A DNA stretch of 64,000 nucleotides from JADFQT01 sp965216025 (GTDB lineage: Bacteria > Chloroflexota > Dehalococcoidia > Lucifugimonadales > UBA3495), in NCBI GenBank assembly GCA_965216025.1, contig CBDCEX010000016.1, positions 434,001-498,000 on the forward strand, given 5' to 3'. The notes beneath the pieces were generated by a model. The model was not told the DNA's origin. It was given only the letters and a program-made list of their open reading frames with translations, and made no database searches. The stretch's first letter is position 1; each line of letters begins with the position of its first letter. Shown here piece after piece: positions 17,255 through 25,717 of the stretch. A program made the position numbers and the translations under genes.

Positions 17255-18451
17255 ATGACCATGACCAAGAGCGAAGAGTGGATCTCCATTGAGCAGAAGT
17301 ATTACGCCCAGACGGTGCGGCGGCAGCCCGTGGTTCTGGTACGCGGCCAGGGCACCCGAGTCTGGGACGCCGATGGCAAGGAGTATCTGGACTTCGTGGC
17401 GGGTTGGGCCGTGAACAACCTGGGACACTCCCATCCCGCGATAACACAGGCCATTGTGGAGCAAGCCGGCACGCTGATACAAACCTCCAATCAGTTTTTC
17501 ACCGTCCCCCAGTTGATGCTGGCGGAGCTGCTGATCGAGAATAGCTGCCTGGACCGGGTATTCTTTGGCAACAGCGGGGCCGAAGCCAATGAAGGAGCCC
17601 TGAAGCTGGCCCGGCGCTACGGTAAGCTGAACCGGGATGGCGCTTACGAGGTCATTACCGCCTTCAACTCCTTCCACGGCCGGACCATGGCCACCGTGGC
17701 CGCCACCGGCCAGCCCCATTATCAGGAGCCCTTCCAGCCCCTGCTGCCCGGTTTTGTCCATGTAGACTTCAACGACGTGGAAGCAATAATGAACGCCACC
17801 ACCGACCAAACCGCGGCGGTGATGCTGGAGCCGGTGCAGGGGGAAGGCGGAGTCAATATTCCCGACGACGACTACCTGCAGCGGGTTAGGGAGTGGTGCG
17901 ACCGCAACGGCCTGCTGTTGATTCTGGACGAAATCCAGACCGGCATGGGCCGACTGGGCAGTCTCTTTGGCTACCAGGAGTATGGGGTGGAGCCGGACGT
18001 GATTACTCTGGCTAAGGGCCTGGGTTATGGGGTTCCTATCGGCGCCTTCCTGTCCAAGGAAGCGGCCATGGCCCTGGTCCCCGGCGAACACGGCTCGACC
18101 TTCGGCGGCAACCCCCTGACCACCGCGGCGGCCTACGCCGGCACCAAGTTTCTCATCGACAATGACATACCGGCCCAGGTCAAGGTCCTGGAACCTCACC
18201 TTCTGGACCGGCTCAACCAGCTCAAAGCCCGCTTCTCCTTCATCACCGAGGTCCGGATCAAAGGACTGCTGGCGGCCATTTATTTCGACGGCGCCATTTC
18301 CGGGCAGGTGTTGACTCTGGCCAACCAGGCCGGGCTGCTGCTCAACGGAGTGCGTCCCAACGCCGTCCGTTTCATGCCGCCTCTCACTGTCACCGCCGAA
18401 GAGATCGACGAGGCCATGGTCCGGCTGGAGGAGGCCCTGAAGCAAATTTAG
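17255..18451 (+). CDS. argD: Acetylornithine aminotransferase (class III, PLP)
   Basis: 398 residues. VFFGNSGAEANEGALKLAR binds the PLP phosphate, LILDEIQTGMGRLG carries the Asp that pairs with the pyridine nitrogen, and TLAKGLGYGVPIGAF supplies the Schiff-base Lys. ArgD converts N-acetylglutamate semialdehyde to N-acetylornithine; it may double as succinyldiaminopimelate aminotransferase. It begins 8 bases after the UPF0182 gene. A second ATG two codons in is possible. Confidence 0.94.
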   Translation: MTMTKSEEWISIEQKYYAQTVRRQPVVLVRGQGTRVWDADGKEYLDFVAGWAVNNLGHSHPAITQAIVEQAGTLIQTSNQFFTVPQLMLAELLIENSCLDRVFFGNSGAEANEGALKLARRYGKLNRDGAYEVITAFNSFHGRTMATVAATGQPHYQEPFQPLLPGFVHVDFNDVEAIMNATTDQTAAVMLEPVQGEGGVNIPDDDYLQRVREWCDRNGLLLILDEIQTGMGRLGSLFGYQEYGVEPDVITLAKGLGYGVPIGAFLSKEAAMALVPGEHGSTFGGNPLTTAAAYAGTKFLIDNDIPAQVKVLEPHLLDRLNQLKARFSFITEVRIKGLLAAIYFDGAISGQVLTLANQAGLLLNGVRPNAVRFMPPLTVTAEEIDEAMVRLEEALKQI

Positions 18452-18462
18452 GGGGACGCAAA

Positions 18463-18681
18463 ATTAAGGCTTACGAAATTCCGCTAAAAGTAACGGCGGA
18501 AGGCAAGATTGAACTGCCCGAAGCTCTTCTGGCTTTGCTACCCCATGGCCAGACAGTTCGAGCAATCATCCTGGTGCCTGAGCCAGCAGACGACGAGGAA
18601 AATGCGGCATGGTCTGAGCTAACTGCGAGACAATTCCTGGCAGGCTACAGCGAAGCGGACTCGGTCTACGACGGAGTTTGA
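18463..18681 (+). CDS. Small AbrB/antitoxin-like protein, start unclear
   Basis: An open frame of 72 codons (KAYEIPLKVTAEGKIELPEA, HGQTVRAIILVPEP, then FLAGYSEADSVYDGV) directly follows argD. The pattern of short basic/acidic strands and an acidic tail resembles small antitoxins usually paired with a toxin, but no partner toxin follows it. The only frame-compatible start with a purine-rich site (GGGGGA) is ATT 18463, so the true start may be lost or non-canonical. It may be an orphan remnant. Confidence 0.5.
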   Translation: MKAYEIPLKVTAEGKIELPEALLALLPHGQTVRAIILVPEPADDEENAAWSELTARQFLAGYSEADSVYDGV

Positions 18682-18746
18682 GCCGCCCATTTGACTGCGT
18701 GGCGATTGGGCCCAAATTTTATCTTTATACATCTGTAGGGGGCCAC

Positions 18747-18995
18747 ATGCTCAGAACGCAGGTCTATCTCACGGAGGCAGAGCGGCAAGGCCTCCAGGTG
18801 ATGGCAGCGAAAACGGGCCGGACCCAGAGCGATCTGATTCGAGAGGCTATTGACACCTACATCGGATCTCATCAGGAAGGAGGCCAGCGGAAGCTGTTGG
18901 AGCAGGGTCGTGGCCTCTGGAAGGACCGCACAGACCTGCTGGACTTCAGCGCGTTACGGAGAGAATGGGACCGATTGGACCTTGGAGACGGCTAG
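18747..18995 (+). CDS. Ribbon-helix-helix (CopG-type) antitoxin
   Basis: 82 residues. LRTQVYLTEAERQGLQVMA is the DNA-binding beta strand and first helix of a ribbon-helix-helix protein, followed by GRTQSDLIREAIDTYI; the rest is a charged toxin-binding tail ending in FSALRREWDRLDL. GGGGG lies before the ATG at 18747; the frame is open further upstream. Seven bases separate its stop from the PIN toxin gene, the classical vapBC-type operon, in which the antitoxin both neutralises the toxin and represses the operon. Confidence 0.88.
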   Translation: MLRTQVYLTEAERQGLQVMAAKTGRTQSDLIREAIDTYIGSHQEGGQRKLLEQGRGLWKDRTDLLDFSALRREWDRLDLGDG

Positions 18996-19001
18996 GATAA
19001 C

Positions 19002-19388
19002 GTGCCGGAAAAGCTGCTTCTGGACACAGACGTCATTATCGAATACCTGCGGGGGCGACCTGAGGCTGTAAGATATCTGCAGGGCCTGGAAGGCACCTTG
19101 CTAATCTCGGCGATTACCGTAGCTGAGCTATATGTCGGAGTACGCGGGGGTAGTGAAGAACGGCAATTAGAGCAGTTCCTGTTGGCCTTCGATGTTGTGC
19201 CAATCAGCGGAGACATAGGGCGAATTGGGGGATTATTCCGTCGGGATTATGGCCGCAGCCACGGCGTCGGGCTCGCCGATGCTCTAATTGGAGCCACGGC
19301 CCAAGAGCAACAGGCAACCTTGGTGACCTTCAATTCCCGGCATTATCCGATGCTGATAGAAGTGCGGGTCCCCTACGCAAGGGGGTGA
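19002..19388 (+). CDS. VapC-type PIN-domain toxin
   Basis: 128-residue PIN ribonuclease. Acidic active-site residues are visible in LLDTDVIIEYLRG (Asp), ITVAELYVG (Glu) and GVGLADALIGATA (Asp). VapC toxins cut tRNA or rRNA with Mg. It starts at GTG 19002, six bases after the antitoxin stop, and appears intact. The pair interrupts the arginine cluster between argD and argG. Confidence 0.9.
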   Translation: MPEKLLLDTDVIIEYLRGRPEAVRYLQGLEGTLLISAITVAELYVGVRGGSEERQLEQFLLAFDVVPISGDIGRIGGLFRRDYGRSHGVGLADALIGATAQEQQATLVTFNSRHYPMLIEVRVPYARG

Positions 19389-19638
19389 AGCCTAGAAGTC
19401 TGGCCGGAAAGCCATTGGCCGGGTTTTACGCTACGCCAATCAGACGTATTCCAATCTTATGCGGCACAGTAGTACATGTATTACGTTGAAACACCCCCTA
19501 TTTCATCGATAATCGACGTTATGAAAACGACGGTTTGGGGAGAATCGAGGTTTCCGGCCAGATTTCTAGGCCCTAAGTATCCATCCTGGGGTGCGATCAA
19601 TCGAGCCGGCTCCTTGGAGAAGGAGGGACGATAAAACC

Positions 19639-20829
19639 ATGTCCAAAGACAAGATAGTGTTGGCATACAGCGGCGGCCTGGACACCTCAGTGGCCGTCCC
19701 CTGGCTGCAGGAGCATTATAACGCCGAGGTCATCACTCTGACTATTGACCTGGGGATGGTGGACCTGGAATCCATACGGCAGCGGGGCTTGCAGGTGGGC
19801 GCCGTCAAAGCCATGACCGTGGACGGTAGAGAAACCCTGGTCAACGAGTTCCTGTTTCCCGCTCTACAGGCGGGGGCTATCTACGAGGGACATTATCCCT
19901 TGGCCACAGCGTTGGGGAGACCGCTAATCGCCCGATATTTGGCCGAAGCCGCCCAATCCGAAGGAGCCTACGCCGTGGCCCACGGCTGCACCGGCAAAGG
20001 CAACGATCAGGTGAGAATTGAGGTCGGCATCACTGCCCTGGCCCCGGAGCTTAAGGTCATCGCCCCCATACGGGAATGGGGCATGAGCCGGCAGGATGAG
20101 ATAGAGTACGGCCAGGCACGCAATCTGCCGATAAATGCCAGCCAGAGCCGCTTCTCCGTCGATGAAAACCTGTGGGGCCGCAGCGCCGAAGCGGGCGAAT
20201 TGGAAGACCCGTGGCAGGAGCCACCGGAGGAAGCCTTCACCTGGACCAAAGCCGTCTCCGACACACCAGCGGACCCGGCCTATTTGGAGATCCATTTCGA
20301 GCTGGGTATTCCCACCCAGGTAGACGGCGAAAGCATGGCGGGAATCGACTTGATCTCTCACCTTAATACCCTAGCGGGCGCCCACGGTGTGGGTCGGGTG
20401 GACCACGTAGAGAACCGGCTGGTTGGTATCAAGTCTCGCGAGATTTACGAAGCCCCGGCGGCCACGGTGCTCCACGCCGCCCACCAAGCCCTGGAAACTT
20501 TGACCTTGACCAAGGAGCAGGCCAGAACCAAGGCCAGAATAGTCCAGGAGTACGCCGATGTGGTGTACAACGGCCTCTGGTTCACCCACCACCGGCAGGA
20601 CTTGGACGCCTACGTCCGAAGCACCCAGCGCTACGTGACCGGCGACGTGCGGGTCCGGCTGCATCGGGGTACCTGTATGGTAGTGGGCCGCCGGGCTCCC
20701 CAGGCATTGTACCAGTACCATCTGGCAACCTACGACCGGTCGGACCAGTTCGATCATGCGGCTGCCGAGGGCTTTATTTCAATTTACGGGCTGCCGGTGC
20801 GCACCCAGAATCAGGTCCAATCCGGCTAA
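19639..20829 (+). CDS. argG: Argininosuccinate synthase
   Basis: 396 residues. AYSGGLDTSVAVPWL is the N-type PP-loop that binds ATP; VAHGCTGKGNDQVRIE and the substrate-binding SVDENLWGRS segment are conserved in ArgG. The enzyme joins citrulline and aspartate. The start is ATG 19639, with AGGAGGG twelve bases upstream; a GTG 16 codons earlier is possible but lacks a site. argC, argF and argH are not in this window. Confidence 0.96.
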   Translation: MSKDKIVLAYSGGLDTSVAVPWLQEHYNAEVITLTIDLGMVDLESIRQRGLQVGAVKAMTVDGRETLVNEFLFPALQAGAIYEGHYPLATALGRPLIARYLAEAAQSEGAYAVAHGCTGKGNDQVRIEVGITALAPELKVIAPIREWGMSRQDEIEYGQARNLPINASQSRFSVDENLWGRSAEAGELEDPWQEPPEEAFTWTKAVSDTPADPAYLEIHFELGIPTQVDGESMAGIDLISHLNTLAGAHGVGRVDHVENRLVGIKSREIYEAPAATVLHAAHQALETLTLTKEQARTKARIVQEYADVVYNGLWFTHHRQDLDAYVRSTQRYVTGDVRVRLHRGTCMVVGRRAPQALYQYHLATYDRSDQFDHAAAEGFISIYGLPVRTQNQVQSG

Positions 20830-20865
20830 TGCCGTGGCCTCATCCGAAAAAGTGGACCGGATAAG

Positions 20866-21291
20866 TTGAACTGGATAGTTGAACCGGCCCGGCCTGGAGA
20901 CCTACCCGCCATAGCGGAGTTGGTAGCGGCGGTGGGCGGTGACTTAGAAGACCTGCTGGCTGAGCAGTTTTTAGTTGGCCGCACGCACCAGGGCATTACA
21001 GTTGGCTGCGGCCGCGTCAAACCCTACTCCGGCTTTTATGAACTGGCCAGCCTGGCCGTAGATGAAAAATGGCGCAATAGCGGCCTCGGCAGAAGTATAG
21101 TAGCAGAGTTGGTGACCTGGCACGAAGGGCCCATCTACCTGATGTGCGAGGACGATGTGGTGGACTTCTTCCGGAGGTTCGGCTTTGTTCTGATCCCCAT
21201 GTCGGAAATGCTGACCGGCCTGCAATCCAAGTGGCGGCGTTACGTCGACCAGCTTGGGCACATCAACGTCATGCGGCGGTATGCCGACTAG
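20866..21291 (+). CDS. GNAT-family N-acetyltransferase (ArgA-like candidate)
   Basis: 141 residues with a GNAT fold: EPARPGDLPAIAELV at the N-terminus, ELASLAVDEKWRNSGLGRSIVAEL with the (R/Q)xxGxG acetyl-CoA loop, then YLMCEDDVVDFFRRFGFVLI. Size and position next to argG resemble short N-acetylglutamate synthases, but ArgJ already supplies that activity, so the assignment stays open. The start appears to be TTG 20866; no strong binding site is seen. Confidence 0.75.
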   Translation: MNWIVEPARPGDLPAIAELVAAVGGDLEDLLAEQFLVGRTHQGITVGCGRVKPYSGFYELASLAVDEKWRNSGLGRSIVAELVTWHEGPIYLMCEDDVVDFFRRFGFVLIPMSEMLTGLQSKWRRYVDQLGHINVMRRYAD

Positions 21292-21392
21292 CACCAGGCA
21301 AGGCTGATTCTTCGTCAACTCTTGGGGCTAAGCAGCCGTTCGACTCTGGGCATCGCTAAGAACCAGGGCATCTTTAGAAACCGGGAGACAAC

Positions 21393-22559
21393 ATGACCAT
21401 AGCCAGCCGAATGATGAACCTGGGCACCGAAACCGCCTTCGAGATGTTGGCTAAAGCCCGGGCGCTGGAAGCCCAGGGCAGGGAAATCATCCATCTGGAG
21501 ATCGGCGAGCCCGACTTTGAAACCCCCCAACACATCGTCGAAGCCGGCATCCAAGCCCTGCGGGAGGGTTACACCCACTACGGGCCCACTCCCGGTTTAC
21601 CCGAGCTGAGGGAGGCCATCGCGCGCAACAGCCGGGAGGTGCGCGGCATCGACACCGACCCAAGCAATGTAGTTGTTACCCCGGGGGCCAAACCCATCAT
21701 GTTTTACTTGTTACTGGCTCTGGCCGAGCCCGGAGTCGAGGTAATTTACCCCAATCCGGGTTTTCCCATCTACGAATCGATGATTCGCTTCTCCGGCGCC
21801 ACTCCGGTCCCCATGCAGCTCCAAGAAGAGACCGGCTATCATCCTGACCTGGACCGGCTGGCCCAGAGCATCACGGAAAAGACCCGGCTGATTATAATTA
21901 ACTCTCCGGAGAACCCCTGCGGTTCGGCGCTAAGCCGGGATGAGCTGGAAACTATCGCCAACCTGGTTAAGGAGCGGCCAAATCTTTATGTCCTGGCGGA
22001 CGAGATTTACAAGGACATTCTTTACAGTGGGGCCCACCACAGCATCGCCGCCTTCCCTGAGATGGCACGGCGCACTATAATTCTGGACGGGTTTTCCAAG
22101 AGCTACGCCATGACCGGCTGGCGGCTCGGGTACGGCATAATGCCCGAGGAGCTGGTGCCCCATATCACCCGATTGGCGGTAAATAGCGTTTCCTGCGCCG
22201 CCACCTTCAGCCAACGGGCCGCCATCGCCGCCCTGGACGGCCCCCAGGATGAGGTTCAGGCCATGGCCGCCGAGTTTGGGCAGCGACGCCGGCTGATCGC
22301 TGACGGCCTGCGGAGTATCCCGGGAATCAATTGTCCCGAACCGGAGGGCGCCTTCTACGCCTTTCCCAGCATCAAGAATCTGGGGATCAGCAGCAGCGAT
22401 TTTGAAGAGCGCGCCCTCAACGAGGCCGGCGTAGCTCTGCTGTCCGGTTCCGCTTTCGGCGAGTTCGGTGAGGGTTACGTTCGGCTGTCCTATGCCAACT
22501 CCCAGGAAAACCTCCGGAAGGCCCTGGAGCAGCTGGACAAGTTTGTGCGGAGCCTGTAA
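21393..22559 (+). CDS. PLP-dependent class I/II aminotransferase (aspartate-type)
   Basis: 388 residues. The fold-type I signature includes LEIGEPDFETP, YTHYGPTPGLPELREAIA, IIINSPENPCG, LADEIYKDI with the cofactor Asp, and GFSKSYAMTGWRLGYG with the PLP Lys. This pattern is closest to aspartate aminotransferases of the Ib group. It lies on the same strand as the arg genes and could supply aspartate for argininosuccinate synthase, an inference from location. An ACCGGGAGAC site precedes the ATG. Confidence 0.9.
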   Translation: MTIASRMMNLGTETAFEMLAKARALEAQGREIIHLEIGEPDFETPQHIVEAGIQALREGYTHYGPTPGLPELREAIARNSREVRGIDTDPSNVVVTPGAKPIMFYLLLALAEPGVEVIYPNPGFPIYESMIRFSGATPVPMQLQEETGYHPDLDRLAQSITEKTRLIIINSPENPCGSALSRDELETIANLVKERPNLYVLADEIYKDILYSGAHHSIAAFPEMARRTIILDGFSKSYAMTGWRLGYGIMPEELVPHITRLAVNSVSCAATFSQRAAIAALDGPQDEVQAMAAEFGQRRRLIADGLRSIPGINCPEPEGAFYAFPSIKNLGISSSDFEERALNEAGVALLSGSAFGEFGEGYVRLSYANSQENLRKALEQLDKFVRSL

Positions 22560-22575
22560 AGGTGATTGGCGGGAG

Positions 22576-22595
22576 CTCAGTTTTTGCTGAGTTTT
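22576..22595 (+). terminator. Weak intrinsic terminator after the aminotransferase
   Basis: CTCAG and CTGAG form a short stem around TTTTTG, followed by TTTT, 17 bases after the aminotransferase stop. The 5-bp stem is short, so termination would be partial. Confidence 0.4.
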
Positions 22596-22630
22596 AGTTC
22601 CCACGTTCTAGTCAAGTGAGGTCACGCCTA

Positions 22631-23029
22631 ATGGCTGAATGCAGAGTGATCCACCCGGATGGGCTGGAGGTGGAGATTCAATCCGGCGCCATGACTCGGT
22701 TGGCCGGAGTATCCCAGGGGCTGGTCGGTTCGGAAGGCATCCACCTGGCCATAGCCACCATCCCGCCGGGCTGCGCCTCGAGTCCTCACTACCACGTAAA
22801 CTGCGAGTCAGCGATATACGTGGTTCAAGGCCAGGGTCGTTTCATCGTCGGTGATAATCTGGAAAACCCCCTGCCCATTGGGGCAGGAGACTTCATCTAC
22901 GTCCCTCCCAACGCCGTCCACCAGCCGGTCAACGACAGCCAGACCGAACCGCTGGAGCTGATCGTCGCCCGGAACACGCCGGTGGAGATCGTGGTGGAAT
23001 ACCAGCCGGAGCAGGCATCGGCCGACTAG
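22631..23029 (+). CDS. Cupin-domain protein
   Basis: 132 residues forming a single small beta-barrel. Cupin motif 1 is GCASSPHYHVNCESAIYVVQG (His-x-His with downstream Glu) and motif 2 is DFIYVPPNAVHQPVN with a His, so a metal site is likely. ATG 22631 has GTGAGGT nine bases upstream. Possible roles are small-molecule isomerase, dioxygenase or a ligand sensor; substrate unknown. Confidence 0.85.
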   Translation: MAECRVIHPDGLEVEIQSGAMTRLAGVSQGLVGSEGIHLAIATIPPGCASSPHYHVNCESAIYVVQGQGRFIVGDNLENPLPIGAGDFIYVPPNAVHQPVNDSQTEPLELIVARNTPVEIVVEYQPEQASAD

Positions 23030-23164
23030 CTCTCCCATCGCGGCGATGCCAATTCCCAGTGAACCAATCGCCGCTGAACAAACCCCCTCAGGGCGGTGCC
23101 CTCGCCCGGCATCCTAGCGATGCAGTTCCTTGGCGGCGGACCAGGGGTTTTCGGTTCTCCCCAA

Positions 23165-23406
23165 GGTCATTGCGAGTTACCATGCTCCGGCGGAGCGCCA
23201 CCGACAGATGAAAATAGATTCCCCTCGGCTCATGGTTCCACGGGCTCACCACGAGCGGTAGGGATCCCGTTCGTCCTGAGGCTCTCGAAGGGCGAACGGG
23301 CTATTTACAGAGCAGCCCTTCGGCTGCGCTCAGGATAAACTCCGCGAAGCAATCTCTCCTGGCCCTCGCGTGAGATTGCTTCGGGCCTGCGGCCCTCGCA
23401 ATGACA
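23165..23406. repeat. Cluster of interspersed palindromic repeats
   Basis: The gap 23030-23484 has no gene. GTCATTGCGAG at 23165 pairs with CTCGCAATGAC at about 23395-23405; GCGAAGCAATCTC pairs with GAGATTGCTTCG inside it; CCCGTTCG...GCGAACGGG forms another arm pair at about 23266-23302. Several nested hairpins result. This resembles repeat families found many times in single genomes, likely non-autonomous elements. Confidence 0.7.
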
Positions 23407-23484
23407 TGGCAGAGAACCGCCCGTGTTGAGCCAGTTACCGCTTTAGGCTATACTGGCGGCGTTTCGCAATACGGGAGGAATTGT

Positions 23485-24627
23485 ATGGACCTGGGACTCA
23501 CCGAAATCCAGCAGATGCTGAAGAACAGCGCCCGGGAGTTCTTATCCCAGGAGTGCCCTTTGACCTTGGTTCGGGAGATGGAAGAGGACAAACAGGGCTA
23601 CACCGATGCGCTGTGGCGGCAGCTGGTGAGCCTGGGCTGGACCGGAGTGGTTTTTCCCGAGCAATACGGCGGCACCGGCGGCGAATTCGTCGACCTGGCC
23701 GTGCTGCTGGAAGAGATGGGGCGGTGCCTAGTGCCTGGCCCCTTCTTCTCCACGGTGGTGTTGGGAGGTCTTACGGTATTGGACGCGGGCAGCGATACGC
23801 AAAAGCGGGACATACTGCCGCGTATCTGCGCTGGAACACTGAAGATGACCCTGGCGCTGACAGAATCCTCCGCTACTTTCGAGCCCTGGGGAATCGAGAC
23901 CGTGGCCACTCCCGATGGCGCCGGCTACCGGCTGGAGGGAACCAAGCTGTTCGTCCCCGACGCCCAGGCCGCCGACCTGCTGCTGGTGGCGGCGCGAACC
24001 GACACCGGTGGGGATCCGGAGCAGGGCTTAACGCTGTTCCTGGTTCCGGCGGACCAGGCCGGGATAACGGTCAACCAGCTAAATACCCTAGCCTCCGACC
24101 GGCAGTGCGAGGTTTCGTTCAGCCAGGTCGAAGTTCCGGCCGACGCGGTGCTGGGGCCGGTGGGGCAGGGCTGGCTAATAATCCAGCGCTGCCTGCAGCG
24201 AGCCATTGCGGGCAAGTGTGTGGAGATGCTGGGAGGAGCCGACGCCGTGCTGGAGATGACCGTGGAATACGCCAAACAGCGTACTCAGTTTGGCCGCCCG
24301 ATTGGCACCTTTCAGGCCGTGCAGCACCACTGCGCCAACATGGCCACCGACGTGGAAGGGTGCCGCCAGATTGCCTATCAAGCGGCCTGGCGGGTCTCGG
24401 AAGGGTTGCCGGCCCAGAAGGAAGTCGCCATGGCCAAGGCCTGGGTCAGCGGCGCCTACCAGCGAGTCTGCTCCACGGCCCACCAATGTCACGGCGCCAT
24501 CGGCTTCACCAAGGAGCACAATCTGCAGCTATACACCCGGCGAGCCAAGGTACAGGAACTCAGCTACGGCGATGTAAACTGGCATAAAGAGGCGGCGCTC
24601 CATCAGATTGAGAGCCAGCCCCATTAG
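23485..24627 (+). CDS. Acyl-CoA dehydrogenase
   Basis: 380 residues with the three-domain acyl-CoA dehydrogenase fold: N-terminal helices (GLTEIQQMLKNSAREFL), a middle beta domain with LALTESS, and a C-terminal four-helix bundle (YAKQRTQFGRPIGTFQAVQH binds FAD). The usual catalytic Glu region is not clear; RVCSTAHQCHGAIGFTKEHNLQLYTRRAK is the family C-terminal segment. It oxidises acyl-CoA to enoyl-CoA and passes electrons to ETF. ATG 23485 follows GGGAGG. Confidence 0.93.
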   Translation: MDLGLTEIQQMLKNSAREFLSQECPLTLVREMEEDKQGYTDALWRQLVSLGWTGVVFPEQYGGTGGEFVDLAVLLEEMGRCLVPGPFFSTVVLGGLTVLDAGSDTQKRDILPRICAGTLKMTLALTESSATFEPWGIETVATPDGAGYRLEGTKLFVPDAQAADLLLVAARTDTGGDPEQGLTLFLVPADQAGITVNQLNTLASDRQCEVSFSQVEVPADAVLGPVGQGWLIIQRCLQRAIAGKCVEMLGGADAVLEMTVEYAKQRTQFGRPIGTFQAVQHHCANMATDVEGCRQIAYQAAWRVSEGLPAQKEVAMAKAWVSGAYQRVCSTAHQCHGAIGFTKEHNLQLYTRRAKVQELSYGDVNWHKEAALHQIESQPH

Positions 24628-24743
24628 TCCCGGCGAACTCGGGTTTCGTTCTCCAAACTGAGGCCAAAGTGAAACCAGCAGGGGTCGGCATGGCTTTGGA
24701 TGTAGACCCCACCTCGGTTTTGGTATAGGGAGGTAGGCGCAAC

Positions 24744-25091
24744 ATGACCACCAGGGACTGCGTTTTTTGCGACATCATTGGGGACCCGGTTCACCAGGCT
24801 CCAATCTACCGGGATGATCGAGTTATTGTAGTTAAGGACATCAACCCCAAGGCTCCAATTCATTTGCTGATAATCCCCAACATGCACCTGGGTTCGCTGG
24901 CATACGTCGGTCCCGGTCAAATCCCGCTTATGGGTCATATGTTCGTGGTAGCGGAGGAGATGGCGCGGCGGGAGGGAGCGACCCTGAGCGGGTACCGGTT
25001 AACCCTGAATCAAGGACAGGACTCAGGGCAGGAAATCGAGCATCTGCACCTGCATTTGATGGCCGGACGCAAGCTGTCGGCGATGGGATGA
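24744..25091 (+). CDS. HIT-family nucleotide hydrolase
   Basis: 115 residues with CVFCDII at the N-terminus and the histidine triad HLHLHLMAG at residues ~99-107; the second zinc-like Cys pair of some HIT proteins is partly kept (CVFC). HIT enzymes hydrolyse AMP-lysine, AMP-NH2 or diadenosine polyphosphates. The stop overlaps the start of the HD-domain gene as ATGA, so the two are translationally coupled. Confidence 0.93.
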   Translation: MTTRDCVFCDIIGDPVHQAPIYRDDRVIVVKDINPKAPIHLLIIPNMHLGSLAYVGPGQIPLMGHMFVVAEEMARREGATLSGYRLTLNQGQDSGQEIEHLHLHLMAGRKLSAMG

Positions 25092-25717
25092 CGGTCGATG
25101 GGATAACCGGGGTTCCGGACTGGAAAGACCTGCGTAATCGGGTGAAGCGACGGGTCGACCGGCTGCCCCAGGGGCTCCAAACCCACATTAACCGGGTAAC
25201 CGCCATCGCCAGAGAGCTGGCTCCTCGCCACGGGCTGGACCCGGAGTTGGCAGCATTGGCGATGCAGGCCCACGACGTAGCCCGGGCAATCCCGGCTCCG
25301 GAGTTGCTTTCCCTGGCCGATTCTTTGAATCTACCCGTCGACCCGGTGCAGCTGCATGTCCCTCTGCTGCTACACGGGCCGGTGGGAGCCGAGCTGCTGC
25401 GGCGGGAGGACAGCCTGGACGATGACTCTCTCTATCAAGCGGTCTACTGGCACACCACCGGCCATCCCTCCCTGGACCGATTGGGCAAGCTGGTGTTTCT
25501 CGCCGACAAGCTAGACCCTCAGAAGTTGCCCCGCTATCCCTACCAGCCTCATCTGCGGGAACTGGCCCTCAACGATCTGGACGCTGCCTTGGTGGAATTT
25601 TTCGTGCGGGAGATGATCTCCCTAGCCAGCCGGGGCGAGTTAATCCATCCAGCGATGCTGGAAACTCGCAACGGTTTACTGGCGGCCGCCGTTCCAGAGC
25701 CTAACGAGCCGGGTTAG
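25088..25717 (+). CDS. HD-domain phosphohydrolase, YqeK-like (Ap4A hydrolase candidate)
   Basis: 209 residues with an HD superfamily core: HINRVTAIARELAPRHGL, MQAHDVAR (His-Asp), LLLHGPVGAELL, and VYWHTTGHPSLDRLGKLVFLADKLDP. These match the order of motifs in YqeK-type symmetrical Ap4A hydrolases. It overlaps the HIT gene by four bases, so two enzymes that can act on dinucleoside polyphosphates are made together. nadD, the usual yqeK neighbour, lies far away in this window (57449) fused to pyrE. Confidence 0.8.
   Translation: MTVDGITGVPDWKDLRNRVKRRVDRLPQGLQTHINRVTAIARELAPRHGLDPELAALAMQAHDVARAIPAPELLSLADSLNLPVDPVQLHVPLLLHGPVGAELLRREDSLDDDSLYQAVYWHTTGHPSLDRLGKLVFLADKLDPQKLPRYPYQPHLRELALNDLDAALVEFFVREMISLASRGELIHPAMLETRNGLLAAAVPEPNEPG

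Noticed and set aside
17243..18445. 400-codon minus-strand ORF opposite argD
   Set aside because: It is the mirror frame of a strongly conserved argD gene; GC-rich codons keep the antisense open.
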